This document shows, one piece after another, positions 52,059-60,437 of a stretch of DNA of 64,000 nt. How positions within the stretch are numbered: the first letter of the stretch is position 1; each line of letters opens with the position of its first letter. The stretch is taken from assembly GCA_023435305.1 (NCBI GenBank), contig JAEYRV010000029.1:62001-126000 (forward strand), read 5' to 3'. Position numbers and translations under genes: made by a program. Source of the DNA: Bacillota bacterium. Its GTDB lineage: Bacteria > Bacillota > Clostridia > Acetivibrionales > DTU013. Below the pieces are notes generated by a model, which did no database searches, was not told the DNA's origin, and was given only the letters and a program-made list of their open reading frames with translations.

Positions 52059-54023
52059 TCAGCAGGTTAGTTCTCCCCACATGTCATACAGTAGCTGCAG
52101 CTCATCTTCAATCTCCTGCTTTTGGGCGAACAGCTCATTCAGCTTATTAAAATCACTGGCCGAGACCTCCATTTCTTCGTTAAGCTTGCTCAGCTGCAAT
52201 TCAGCCTCACTGATTCTCTCTTCACAGGCCTTTATTTCACTTTCTTTTTTGTCCGATGGAGTTCCATTGCTGCGGCCATCTCTATATCTTCTGTTTGCTT
52301 CACGTGAGTCTTTACAGCCAGTATCCGATTTGCCCTCTGATCCCCCAGCTTTCTCCTTGCTTGCTGCCTTAGCCAGCCACTCACCATATTCGACAAAAGT
52401 GCCGTCAAAGTCCGTTATACTGCCATCCTTCAGCTCCCAGACACGAGTCGTGAACTTGTTAATGAAATACCTGTCATGTGAGACAAAAAGTATGGTCCCG
52501 CCAAAGCCGGACAATGCCTCCTCTATCCATTCTCTGGACTGTATGTCCAGATGGTTTGTCGGCTCATCCATGATAAGCAGATTAATATCCTGCTGCATCA
52601 GCAGACAAAGCTTCAGTCTGCTCTTCTCGCCTCCTGACAGGTTCCCCGTTATCTTTTGTACATCACTGCCTCTGAAATGGAACTGAGCCAATATTTTTCT
52701 GGCTCTCTCCTCATTGGTCTCCAATGAGTACCTGACTGTTTCCAGCACAGTGAAAGCGCTGTTTTCGAAGGTAACGACCTGTGGGAGGTAAGCCGGCTTC
52801 ATGCTGTTGCCGATTTTCGCAGTACCCTGGTCCGGCGTTTCCTCTCCCGTCAGTATCTTTATGAGCGTTGACTTTCCGCACCCATTGGCTCCTATCAATG
52901 CGATCCTGTCATTTCTGTGGATGATCAGATCGATGCCGCCAAGCAGGGTCCTGTTGCCGTAAGCCTTATATATATCCTTGAAAACCACGGTATCTTCACT
53001 TGTATGTCCGTTCTCCCTAAAGCCCACAGATATTTTCTTCATTGCCGCAGGCTTATCGATCCTTTCCATCCGTTCTATTCTTTTCTCTATTGCGAAGGCT
53101 CTTTTGTGCATTGCTCCACTGTCCGCATTCCTCGCCCATTCATGCATTCTTTTCGCTGCCGCTTCCAGCTGATCTATCTTCCTTTTCTGCTGCTCATAAT
53201 CTTCAAGCTGTTTGTTGAAACGGCGTACCTTTTCTTCCGCATAATAGCTGTAATTGCCCTGGTAATAGCTCAGTCCGTTCAGATCCAGCTCGATGATGGA
53301 TGTTATGGCATTATCGAGAAAACACCTGTCATGTGAAACTACGATAACCGTCCCGGCAAATTCACCGAGGAACTCCTCCACCCATTGTATAGCTCCGAGA
53401 TCAAGGTGGTTCGTAGGCTCGTCAAGCAGAAGAATATCAGCATCCTTGAGAAGTATCCTGGCCAGGTTCACCCTGGTCTGCTCGCCGCCGCTCAGGACAG
53501 CAAACTGCTTCTCACGCATTTGCCCATCTATTCTCATTCCTGTACAAACCCTGTCGATCCTGCTTTCGATCTCATAGCCGCCCTTGGCTTCGTATAGAGT
53601 CTGCAGCCTTCCGTACCGTGATAACAGTTTCTCATATATTTCATCCGCAGCCGCATTCTGCCCGCCGGTTTCACCCTGCACGGCACTTGCACATGCGGCT
53701 ATCCTGTTTTCAAGGCTCCTCATCTCATTAAATATTTCAGAAATATCGTTAAATGCACTATGCAGAACATTTTCCACTGTGGCCCCATCCTCAAATACCG
53801 GGATCTGTTCGAGTATTTCCACTCTCGCACCCGAGGCCCTGATGACGCTGCCGCTCTCGTAGCCCTCGTCACCAGCCATTATCTTCAGCAGCGTCGATTT
53901 ACCTGACCCATTCCTGCCCGTGAGTCCTACTCTGTCTCCCCTGTTTATCTCAAACGAAATACCCTTTATAACATGGTTGCTCCCATAATACTTATTTAGA
54001 TCCTTTACTGCTATATCAATCAT
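52059..54023 (-). CDS. ABC-F family ATPase (ribosome-associated)
   Basis: 654 aa with two ATPase domains in one chain and no membrane helices, as in ABC-F translation factors. Each has a Walker A (GRNGSGKST and GANGCGKST), a signature (LSGGEQTRVNLARIL and LSGGEKSRLKLCLLM) and a DEPTNHLD Walker B. The inter-domain linker is about residues 245-330 (rich in K/E/R). A C-terminal coiled coil (about 580-650) resembles that of Uup/YdiF types. ABC-F proteins act at the ribosomal E site, some as antibiotic target protectors. The leader ORF and terminator upstream fit drug-inducible members. Start at the ATG with AAAGGAG upstream. Confidence 0.93.
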   Translation of the reverse strand: MIDIAVKDLNKYYGSNHVIKGISFEINRGDRVGLTGRNGSGKSTLLKIMAGDEGYESGSVIRASGARVEILEQIPVFEDGATVENVLHSAFNDISEIFNEMRSLENRIAACASAVQGETGGQNAAADEIYEKLLSRYGRLQTLYEAKGGYEIESRIDRVCTGMRIDGQMREKQFAVLSGGEQTRVNLARILLKDADILLLDEPTNHLDLGAIQWVEEFLGEFAGTVIVVSHDRCFLDNAITSIIELDLNGLSYYQGNYSYYAEEKVRRFNKQLEDYEQQKRKIDQLEAAAKRMHEWARNADSGAMHKRAFAIEKRIERMERIDKPAAMKKISVGFRENGHTSEDTVVFKDIYKAYGNRTLLGGIDLIIHRNDRIALIGANGCGKSTLIKILTGEETPDQGTAKIGNSMKPAYLPQVVTFENSAFTVLETVRYSLETNEERARKILAQFHFRGSDVQKITGNLSGGEKSRLKLCLLMQQDINLLIMDEPTNHLDIQSREWIEEALSGFGGTILFVSHDRYFINKFTTRVWELKDGSITDFDGTFVEYGEWLAKAASKEKAGGSEGKSDTGCKDSREANRRYRDGRSNGTPSDKKESEIKACEERISEAELQLSKLNEEMEVSASDFNKLNELFAQKQEIEDELQLLYDMWGELTC

Positions 54024-54220
54024 AATTTCTCCTTTCATGCCTGGGCTGCAAACTTATTGAGAGGCTGTCATGTCAGGCACAATAAATGCCCGGACAGACC
54101 CTTTCCCTCTTATGTCAATACTAAAAACCGAGTCGGCGGAAGGTTTCCGTGACCCGGGCTGTTTATCCTCTCATATGCAGGAATAGTATGTGGAGATCGC
54201 TGATTCACAGACATCAGAAT

Positions 54221-54251
54221 AAAAAAGCCCGGGCTGAACGATCACCCAGGC
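54221..54251 (-). terminator. Attenuator-like terminator between leader ORF and ABC-F gene
   Basis: On the minus strand GCCTGGG (54251-54245) pairs with CCCGGGC (54233-54227 region), then TTTTTTATT. It lies about 200 bp upstream of the ABC-F start and 50 bp after the leader ORF stop. A second CCCGGG (54153-54158) further downstream could compete for pairing. Confidence 0.7.
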
Positions 54252-54299
54252 ATATGTCTTAATTATATTCAGGTAAACGATGATCCACCAGCTCGCTGA

Positions 54300-54413
54300 T
54301 CACAAATATTCATTTTTGGACATAGTACCCCCTTTGACAGCATAAAATGCTGAAATATGAGCGACATAACAGTCCAATCTTTCAAGAATATTGTGTTCAC
54401 TTGCTGTATTCAT
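54300..54413 (-). CDS. Leader peptide ORF (37 aa) upstream of the ABC-F gene
   Basis: ATG at 54413 with a strong AGGAGG seven bases upstream, 37 codons, stop TGA at 54300. The product starts MNTASEHNILERLDCYVAHI. Inside it, AAAGGGGG precedes an in-frame ATG that would yield a 7-codon peptide (MSKNEYL) ending at the same stop. It is followed by an intrinsic terminator and then the ABC-F gene. This order (promoter, short leader ORF, terminator, ABC-F) is that of ribosome-mediated attenuation described for inducible ABC-F resistance genes; here it is inferred. Confidence 0.6.
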   Translation of the reverse strand: MNTASEHNILERLDCYVAHISAFYAVKGGTMSKNEYL

Positions 54414-54437
54414 CGTTTCACCTCCTTTAACAGTAGA

Positions 54438-54466
54438 ATTGTAGCACTTATCAATGATTATTTCAA
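54438..54466 (-). promoter_or_regulatory. Promoter of the leader ORF/ABC-F unit
   Basis: Minus strand: TTGAAA (54466-54461), 17-bp spacer, TACAAT (54443-54438). The expected start site is about 10 bases before the Shine-Dalgarno of the leader ORF. Confidence 0.7.
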
Positions 54467-54550
54467 TACCGGTTTTTCATAAAACCCCATAATGCAGTTA
54501 AAATATGGCTTCTTGACAAATAATACTTTTTGACTTAAACTATATATTGT

Positions 54551-54582
54551 TTACTAAATTACTAAATTACTAATTTACTAAA
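54551..54582 (+). repeat. Four tandem copies of an 8-bp unit TTACTAAA
   Basis: TTACTAAA, TTACTAAA, TTACTAAT, TTACTAAA in direct tandem, just downstream of a TTGACA (54513-54518) and 13-17 bp before the AAGGAG of the gene at 54611. The repeat sits where the promoter or 5' leader of that gene must be. Confidence 0.8.
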
Positions 54583-54610
54583 TATCAATTAGTATTAAGG
54601 AGCAGCAAAA

Positions 54611-55093
54611 ATGAAAATTCCAACTGTTTTAAAACACAAGCCTGTCATAGTCACAGAGAATTATGAGAACGTAGACGGCAGGAATGCATACAGCAGTGAG
54701 GCTAAGGGTCTCTCACTCGGTCTGGCTCAGTGGAATGACAGAGGCAGGGTGGACATATCCGCGAAGGTTTGGCGGTACACAGGAGAAAAATGGTCAAGGC
54801 AGTCAGAAGAGCTCCCGCTTCACAGAGTACTGGACCTATCCATACTGGTATGCCGTACAATGCTGTATTTCAAGGAAGAGGCCTACAGACATGAAAACTC
54901 ATATGACCCCGAGAAGCCTGTGATAGACAGGGTCGGGCTTCAGGGTGATGCTATGACTGTGTCAGTATGCACAGACAATGAGAAGATCAACGAAGATATC
55001 AAGCTATTCAGCCAGGCTTTAAGCAACGACAGTGAGCTTATAGGTGAGCGCCTCAGCACACTGTCAAGAATATTGAAGGAAATGGGGTACTAA
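54611..55093 (+). CDS. DUF6530-family protein
   Basis: 160 aa, cytoplasmic: opens MKIPTVLKHKPVIVTENYEN, then a strongly conserved-looking core KGLSLGLAQWNDRGRVDIS with AKVWRYTGEKWSRQSEELPL and HRVLDLSILVCRTMLYFKEE. This matches my memory of DUF6530, a family of unknown function. AAGGAG precedes the ATG. The GIY-YIG-like gene begins 2 bp after its stop, so the two are translationally coupled. Confidence 0.75.
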   Translation: MKIPTVLKHKPVIVTENYENVDGRNAYSSEAKGLSLGLAQWNDRGRVDISAKVWRYTGEKWSRQSEELPLHRVLDLSILVCRTMLYFKEEAYRHENSYDPEKPVIDRVGLQGDAMTVSVCTDNEKINEDIKLFSQALSNDSELIGERLSTLSRILKEMGY

Positions 55094-55095
55094 AA

Positions 55096-55458
55096 TTGGA
55101 TAAAGCAAGAAAAAAAGAACTTACTGACCAATATAAACAGATGAAAAAGCCAATGGGCATCTTTATAATACGCTGCAACGTAAATAACAAATGTTATATT
55201 CAGGCCACGCCGGATCTGAAAGGTGTTATGAACGGTGCTGTCGTAAGGCTTCAGGGCAACTTCCACCCGTACAAGGAGCTGCTGAAGGAGTGGAATGAGT
55301 ACGGCGCCGACAACTTCACCATGGAAATACTCGAGGAGCTGGAATATGACGAGGATGAGTCAAAAACCGACTATTCGGAAGAGCTGGAGCTGCTAAGAAT
55401 GATATGGGAAGAGAAGCTGGCAAAGCAAAACCTTGTACTGTATAAAAAGCACATATAA
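55096..55458 (+). CDS. GIY-YIG-like protein with degenerate motifs
   Basis: 120 aa, starts with TTG two bp after the DUF6530 gene. PMGIFIIRCNVNNKCYIQAT has the shape of the GIY-YIG nuclease N-terminus, but the motifs read GIF and YIQ. The following VVRLQGNFHPYKELLKEWNE and DNFTMEILEELEYDE match the second half of the family in clostridial stand-alone members. With the motif changes, nuclease activity is doubtful. Coupled to DUF6530, it may act as its partner. Confidence 0.75.
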   Translation: MDKARKKELTDQYKQMKKPMGIFIIRCNVNNKCYIQATPDLKGVMNGAVVRLQGNFHPYKELLKEWNEYGADNFTMEILEELEYDEDESKTDYSEELELLRMIWEEKLAKQNLVLYKKHI

Positions 55459-55545
55459 CGATTCGGAAGGCAGCTTGACAGCTTGCTGTATTCGTAACGA
55501 CAGGAAATGTCCAGAGTAAAATTTACAGATGAGGGAGTTGGATAG

Positions 55546-55824
55546 ATGATGATATCAGATTATTTGTTGATTGCACTTGCACTTATCAACCTTGCGGGCT
55601 TTGTTGTTGTCGCCGCCGATAAATACAAGGCCCGCAGGAAGCTATGGCGTATCCCCGAAGCAACGATATTCATGATTGCAGCGGCAGGCGGCTCAATCGG
55701 GGTTTACTCCAGTATGCTCATATTCAGGCATAAAACCAGGCACTGGTACTTTATGGCCGGCATTCCGTTAATATTTATTATCCAGCTCATTATTGCCTAT
55801 TTTGTTTATACTCAGATGCTATAA
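55546..55824 (+). CDS. DUF1294-family membrane protein
   Basis: 92 aa: helix 1 (residues 5-22), then the family motif VVVAADKYKARRKLWRIPEA, helix 2 with GGSIGVYSSMLIFRHKTRHW and helix 3 to the end. GAGGGAG precedes the ATG. Standard length. Function unknown. Convergent with the DUF6320 gene at a distance of 7 bp. Confidence 0.92.
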   Translation: MMISDYLLIALALINLAGFVVVAADKYKARRKLWRIPEATIFMIAAAGGSIGVYSSMLIFRHKTRHWYFMAGIPLIFIIQLIIAYFVYTQML

Positions 55825-55831
55825 TTTTTCA

Positions 55832-56548
55832 TTACAGATGGAAACGCTTGATAAGCTCATCTTTATATTTCTTGTCTCCGAAAATGAACATCCCTGTTAC
55901 CGTCAGGAATGAATAAAATGCTGAAAAAATGCTGGGCCAAATCGCAGTAACAAGTCCGACAGCGCAGAATATTACCGGCAGAAAGCCCATTATGACCATC
56001 ACTGTCTGGTATACTGCATAGTCGCGCCATTTGAGCCGCTTCAGCAGTATTACGAAGGTTATGAACAATGTGGATGCAATGAAGAGGAACGGCGTCACAT
56101 AGGTCAGGCCCCATCCCTTCGTTCTGGTGCCCAGCTCAAGTGAATAGACATATATGGCAGTAGCTATTGTGTTTATCACGATAATCTGCCCAAGCTTCCG
56201 CTTTGTAAATATCGGGTATGCGACAGTTATCCATACATACAGCAAAGTGCCGGCCACATATGCGGACCACAATACTCCGTTGAATGTCAGGATATTTATC
56301 AGAAGGCAGGTAGAGGCTATGACCACCGATATGAACAGGAATAATCTCAGAACAAAATTGTATTTATTGGTCGTTCCTGCCGCGGCTGCCGGATATTTTG
56401 TGTTTCCTGCCTGTTTCTGCTCCGCCTGTTTCTGCTCTGCGCGCTCCTCATCTGACAGTCCTTCGTCTCCTGCGAGTACAGTGGAGCACAGCGGACATTT
56501 TCTCAGATCTGTATCAACTTTTACCTTACATTTCTCACAATACTTCAT
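55832..56548 (-). CDS. DUF6320-like zinc-ribbon membrane protein
   Basis: 238 aa: zinc ribbon at the N-terminus (C4, C7, C18, C21), a Glu/Gln/Lys linker, then six hydrophobic helices (about residues 68-230). It follows the HxxxD acyltransferase gene by 8 bp. In clostridia this membrane protein type (DUF6320, from memory) is paired with such acyltransferases, so it may present or transport the acyl acceptor or product. Confidence 0.8.
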   Translation of the reverse strand: MKYCEKCKVKVDTDLRKCPLCSTVLAGDEGLSDEERAEQKQAEQKQAGNTKYPAAAAGTTNKYNFVLRLFLFISVVIASTCLLINILTFNGVLWSAYVAGTLLYVWITVAYPIFTKRKLGQIIVINTIATAIYVYSLELGTRTKGWGLTYVTPFLFIASTLFITFVILLKRLKWRDYAVYQTVMVIMGFLPVIFCAVGLVTAIWPSIFSAFYSFLTVTGMFIFGDKKYKDELIKRFHL

Positions 56549-56556
56549 ATTCGCAC

Positions 56557-57840
56557 CTAATTAGTTTCTATCGTTACATCTATTCCTTTATCAGCTAAAA
56601 ATCTGAAGAAAAACCTTTCGATATCATTCTCATACATCACTTTAGTAAATGACACAAGCATAGTATCCCCAAATGAGCAGACCGTACTGTTCAGAAGGTT
56701 CGAAACCGGAGGTCCGAGAAGGAATTCGAACCTGTCGATATATTGCTTCATCGGTTCAGGTACGCATATGCTCCCAAGATTGGACAGGGAGCATGTGAAC
56801 AGCTTCTCGCCAAAGGCATTGTAGGCTGTCCTTAACACCACATTTTTCAACACCAGCGGCGCGATCCTCATAAAAATGTTTCTCTCGGCATTCACATTGG
56901 CACTGATCTTCTCAACAAGATTCGCATGTTTCAGCTCGTCCCTCATTGTTTGTGTCACCTGCTCCAATATGCTTTCAAAAGAACGGTCTTCACCTGTGAA
57001 TTCTATTCCGACATTGACATACGATGAAAAATTTCTGACGGTTCTGGACGGGAAGTAATTCCTCAGGTTGACAGGGATCGATATTTTGACAGGTGAGTTG
57101 TATATTCTGCTGTTGAGCTGGGTACGGTAGATGGAATATATGATCAGCGCCGCGATATATCCTGTAACTGTGGTATTGCTTTCCTTGACGAGCTTTCTGA
57201 AGCTATCAGTCGAAAAAATACCATGCACTATCCCGAGATTTTCAGGAGAAACTTTTGTTCCGCGTACGTGATATGCTTTTTCTTCCATCCATTTGCTTTT
57301 TGACTTTGGATCATAATACTTACCAAAGCTGTCCTCTGTCTCACTTATGGACGGATATGCCTCGCAGTCAAGTATCCCTTCGTCAGAAAACAGTCCATAG
57401 CCTGCAAGCGTGAGATACTGGGCGGTCAGGGTCTTGAGGAATACCATTGCACCTGTCCCGTCTGTAAGCGCATGAAATATCTCCAGACTGATCCTTCTTT
57501 TATAGTAGCTGACCCTGAACAAAAAGCCATTGTTTTCATCCGCCTCGACAGCCCGGCATGGAGGCGCCTTCTCAATTGTCACTACCGGTGTTTCATGATT
57601 TGCATCAAAGAAATACCAGAACAACCCCCGCTTCATCTTCACAGCCAGGGTCGGGAACCTGGGCATCGTGACGGCAAGAGCTTCCTGTAGGATCTCCGGA
57701 TCCACATCCTGTTTGAGCTGAACGGCAACTCTGAACACACTGCCGCTTCCCGGGCCGCTGATGGCAGGGTATATCTTAGCGGCATTGTCCAGCTTGTACC
57801 AATTGCTCTCATTCTTATATGTTTTAGACCTTAAAGCCAT
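56557..57840 (-). CDS. HxxxD acyltransferase (alcohol acetyltransferase/condensation-like)
   Basis: 427 aa of the BAHD/condensation/chloramphenicol-acetyltransferase fold. The catalytic HxxxDG is H123-ALT-D127-G in EIFHALTDGTG. The N-terminal half opens YKLDNAAKIYPAIS, typical of the alcohol-acetyltransferase-like group, and the C-terminal half has ISIPVNLRNYFPSRTVRNFS. GAGGTG precedes the ATG. It is co-transcribed with the DUF6320 membrane protein; the pair probably makes or modifies a lipid or cell-envelope ester. Substrates unknown. Confidence 0.85.
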   Translation of the reverse strand: MALRSKTYKNESNWYKLDNAAKIYPAISGPGSGSVFRVAVQLKQDVDPEILQEALAVTMPRFPTLAVKMKRGLFWYFFDANHETPVVTIEKAPPCRAVEADENNGFLFRVSYYKRRISLEIFHALTDGTGAMVFLKTLTAQYLTLAGYGLFSDEGILDCEAYPSISETEDSFGKYYDPKSKSKWMEEKAYHVRGTKVSPENLGIVHGIFSTDSFRKLVKESNTTVTGYIAALIIYSIYRTQLNSRIYNSPVKISIPVNLRNYFPSRTVRNFSSYVNVGIEFTGEDRSFESILEQVTQTMRDELKHANLVEKISANVNAERNIFMRIAPLVLKNVVLRTAYNAFGEKLFTCSLSNLGSICVPEPMKQYIDRFEFLLGPPVSNLLNSTVCSFGDTMLVSFTKVMYENDIERFFFRFLADKGIDVTIETN

Positions 57841-57973
57841 TCATTTCACCTCTGGATGTATCTTCTTACATTTTAGCACAATATCATGCTTCATCATACA
57901 TTTAGAGGTACGAAAATTTTTACCTAATGTTTGATAAAATCTTATTTTATATTCTTCTCACTCTATTCGGCGA

Positions 57974-60280
57974 TCAAGCCTTGTTGAGGATCGCAAGCAG
58001 CTCTTCCAGCATGTCCTCAGTGAATATTCCCGCATCATACATCAACATCTGTCTGATAGGAGTTTCGGCACGCATCAGTTCACCTGCGGATCCGCTGTCT
58101 TTTTGCTCATCCTCCTGCGGTGACTCACCAAAGGCTCTGTTTAGTATGGGTACAATATACTCCTTGCCCTCCGGTATCGCCATAGCCTCACTTAATGTAG
58201 AATTGCGGGTAAATATTTTTCTTTCATGTTTTACGGGTTTCAGCTGAACAGGTGCTTCCAGCCGGATATCCCATGAGGAACTGCCTGCAAGTATCCTGAA
58301 TTCGCCCTCTTCGGCGACCCAATCCTTCTTCTCAGGGCTGTAATAAGCGAATGCCCTCTTTCCAAGCCTGAAGCTGACGGTTTTTTCCTCCCCCGCCATG
58401 AGTTCGACCTTCTCAAAGCCCTTTAGTTCCTTCCTGGGGCGAAGAACTTCGCTTTGTACATCGGCAACATACAGCTGAATCACTTCCCTGCCTGCAATGC
58501 TGCCCACATTCTTAACTGAGACATTCACCTGCAGCTCATCATCCTCATTGATAACTTCCTTATCAACAGAGATACTTGTATATTCAAATTTCGTATATGA
58601 CAGTCCATGCCCGAATGGGAAAAGAGGCGCGACCTCAGCTGCGTCGTAATACCTGTAGCCGATAAACATACCCTCTCTGTACTCCACCTTGGTTTTATCA
58701 CCCGGGAAATTCAAATAGGACGGATTGTCGCTGAGTTTTTTGGGGAAGGTCTCAGCCAGCTTTCCTGAAGGATTAACATCTCCGAACAGTATATCGGCAG
58801 CGGCGCCTCCTGATGCCTGACCTCCGAGATACATCTCGAGCACTGCGCTGACCTCTCCGAGCCATGGCATCTCGACCGGTGAACCGTTACTCAGAACAAC
58901 CACGGTATTTTTCTGTACCTTTGCCACAGCTTCAATGAGTTTGTTGTGGCCTTCAGGCATCCTCATGTGCTTCCGGTCGAAGAACTCCGATTCGTATGAG
59001 TCCGGAAGACCCGCGAATATTACAGCCGTATCTGCCTTTGCTGCTATTTCTGCAGCCTCCTGTATGAGTGCGGTATCCGGCTCGTCGCTAAGTGATACAA
59101 ACGGCTTGTTTTCAAACCCATTCTGACTCTTATCGATTTTATATCCTGCAGCATAGAGAATCTCTGCCTCCGGTCCTGCTGATACGACCATCTCATCAAA
59201 TGCGTTATCAAGCCTCACAGGATTTACATGAGAGCTGCCCCCGCCCTGATATCTCGGCGCTTTGGCAAAAGCTCCTATCACAGCTATCCTGCCGGTTTTC
59301 GCCAGCGGCAGGATATTCTCATCATTCTTGAGTAAAACAGCACATTCTCCTGCCGTCTTCCTTGCAAGCCGGTGATGTTCCTGCATATCGCATTGGAAGT
59401 CCGCCTTCAGATTGTCCGCTGCTTTAAAAATGACGCCAAGCAGTCTTTCCACGGCGCTATCCAGCACACTTTCAGCCAGTTCTCCTGATCTGACGGCCTT
59501 GATGATCTTCTTATCGCCCTCTCCGTTGCTTGAAGGCATCTCCAGTTCGAGCCCGGCGGACAGTCCGTCAGCTCTCTCATTTACAGCTCCCCAATCGGAC
59601 ATTACGATGCCCTCATGCCCCCACTCCTCTTTAAGGATATCCGTCAGGACATATTTATTCTCCGAGCAGTAAGTCCCGTTGATTTTGTTATATGAACACA
59701 TGACCGTCCAGGGCTGTGATTGCCTGACCGCTCCTTCAAAGCTGGCCAGATATATCTCTCTGAGTGTCCTCTCATCTATCACTGCATCAGTCAGAAGTCG
59801 CCTTGTCTCCTGGTTGTTTGCGGCATAATGCTTCAGCGAAGTGCCGGCTCCCTGGCTCTGTACCCCCTTGATATGAGCTGCTGCTATCTCCGATGAAAGA
59901 TACGGATCCTCAGAAAAATATTCAAAGTTTCTGCCGCACAGTGGTGAACGCTTTATGTTGGCTGCCGGCCCCAGCAGAATCGAGACCTGTTCCTTCAGAC
60001 ATTCCTGTCCAAGCGCAGTCCCTACCTTCTCCAGAAGGTTCCTGTCCCATGAACATGCAAGTGCTGCACCTGATGGAAAGCATGTAGCAGGTATGCTGGT
60101 ACCCAGATCCAGATCGTTCGTAGCGAGCTTCCTCAAGCCATGCGGGCCGTCAGTCATCAAAATGGACGGTACCCCAAGCCTTTCCACGCCCTTTGTACGC
60201 CAAAAATCCAGTCCCGAGCAGAGTCCTGCTTTTTCCTCCAGTGTCATTTTTGATATAATTTCCTTTATGTTTCTTTGCAT
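57974..60280 (-). CDS. GH3 beta-glucosidase
   Basis: 768-aa glycoside hydrolase family 3 enzyme. The (beta/alpha)8 domain has LMTDGPHGLR, the KHYAANNQETRR substrate-binding block and the nucleophile D229 in GIVMSDWGA. The alpha/beta sandwich domain follows (KNTVVVLSNGSPVEMPWL), then a fibronectin-III-like domain (FPFGHGLSYTKFEY ... AGREVIQLYVAD). There is no signal peptide, so it acts in the cytoplasm on imported oligosaccharides. A C-terminal tail of about 70 residues follows the FnIII-like domain. The chemoreceptor with a sugar-binding-type domain is 157 bp upstream on the same strand. Confidence 0.95.
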   Translation of the reverse strand: MQRNIKEIISKMTLEEKAGLCSGLDFWRTKGVERLGVPSILMTDGPHGLRKLATNDLDLGTSIPATCFPSGAALACSWDRNLLEKVGTALGQECLKEQVSILLGPAANIKRSPLCGRNFEYFSEDPYLSSEIAAAHIKGVQSQGAGTSLKHYAANNQETRRLLTDAVIDERTLREIYLASFEGAVRQSQPWTVMCSYNKINGTYCSENKYVLTDILKEEWGHEGIVMSDWGAVNERADGLSAGLELEMPSSNGEGDKKIIKAVRSGELAESVLDSAVERLLGVIFKAADNLKADFQCDMQEHHRLARKTAGECAVLLKNDENILPLAKTGRIAVIGAFAKAPRYQGGGSSHVNPVRLDNAFDEMVVSAGPEAEILYAAGYKIDKSQNGFENKPFVSLSDEPDTALIQEAAEIAAKADTAVIFAGLPDSYESEFFDRKHMRMPEGHNKLIEAVAKVQKNTVVVLSNGSPVEMPWLGEVSAVLEMYLGGQASGGAAADILFGDVNPSGKLAETFPKKLSDNPSYLNFPGDKTKVEYREGMFIGYRYYDAAEVAPLFPFGHGLSYTKFEYTSISVDKEVINEDDELQVNVSVKNVGSIAGREVIQLYVADVQSEVLRPRKELKGFEKVELMAGEEKTVSFRLGKRAFAYYSPEKKDWVAEEGEFRILAGSSSWDIRLEAPVQLKPVKHERKIFTRNSTLSEAMAIPEGKEYIVPILNRAFGESPQEDEQKDSGSAGELMRAETPIRQMLMYDAGIFTEDMLEELLAILNKA

Positions 60281-60437
60281 TTGTCCCCAACTCCATCATT
60301 ATTTTATATGTAATATATTTTCACTTATAATTGTACCAAATAACTCCTGCAGCATACCAGCAATCAAAGATATTAGTATGCAAAAAGGGCGTCTTATTCA
60401 GACGTCCCGGTATTCGAACTTATGAAAGCTCTCCCTG

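Noticed and set aside
52081..52686. 201-codon plus-strand ORF opposite the ABC-F gene
   Set aside because: It is Ser-rich and antisense to the coiled-coil and linker codons of the ABC-F protein, so it is a shadow frame.
52059..54023. ABC-F protein as a proven antibiotic-resistance determinant
   Set aside because: The family also holds housekeeping members with C-terminal coiled coils such as Uup/YdiF types; sequence alone does not show resistance.
54549..54585. CRISPR-like or replication-iteron array
   Set aside because: Units are 8 bp with no spacers, there are only four, and no cas or replication-initiator gene is nearby.
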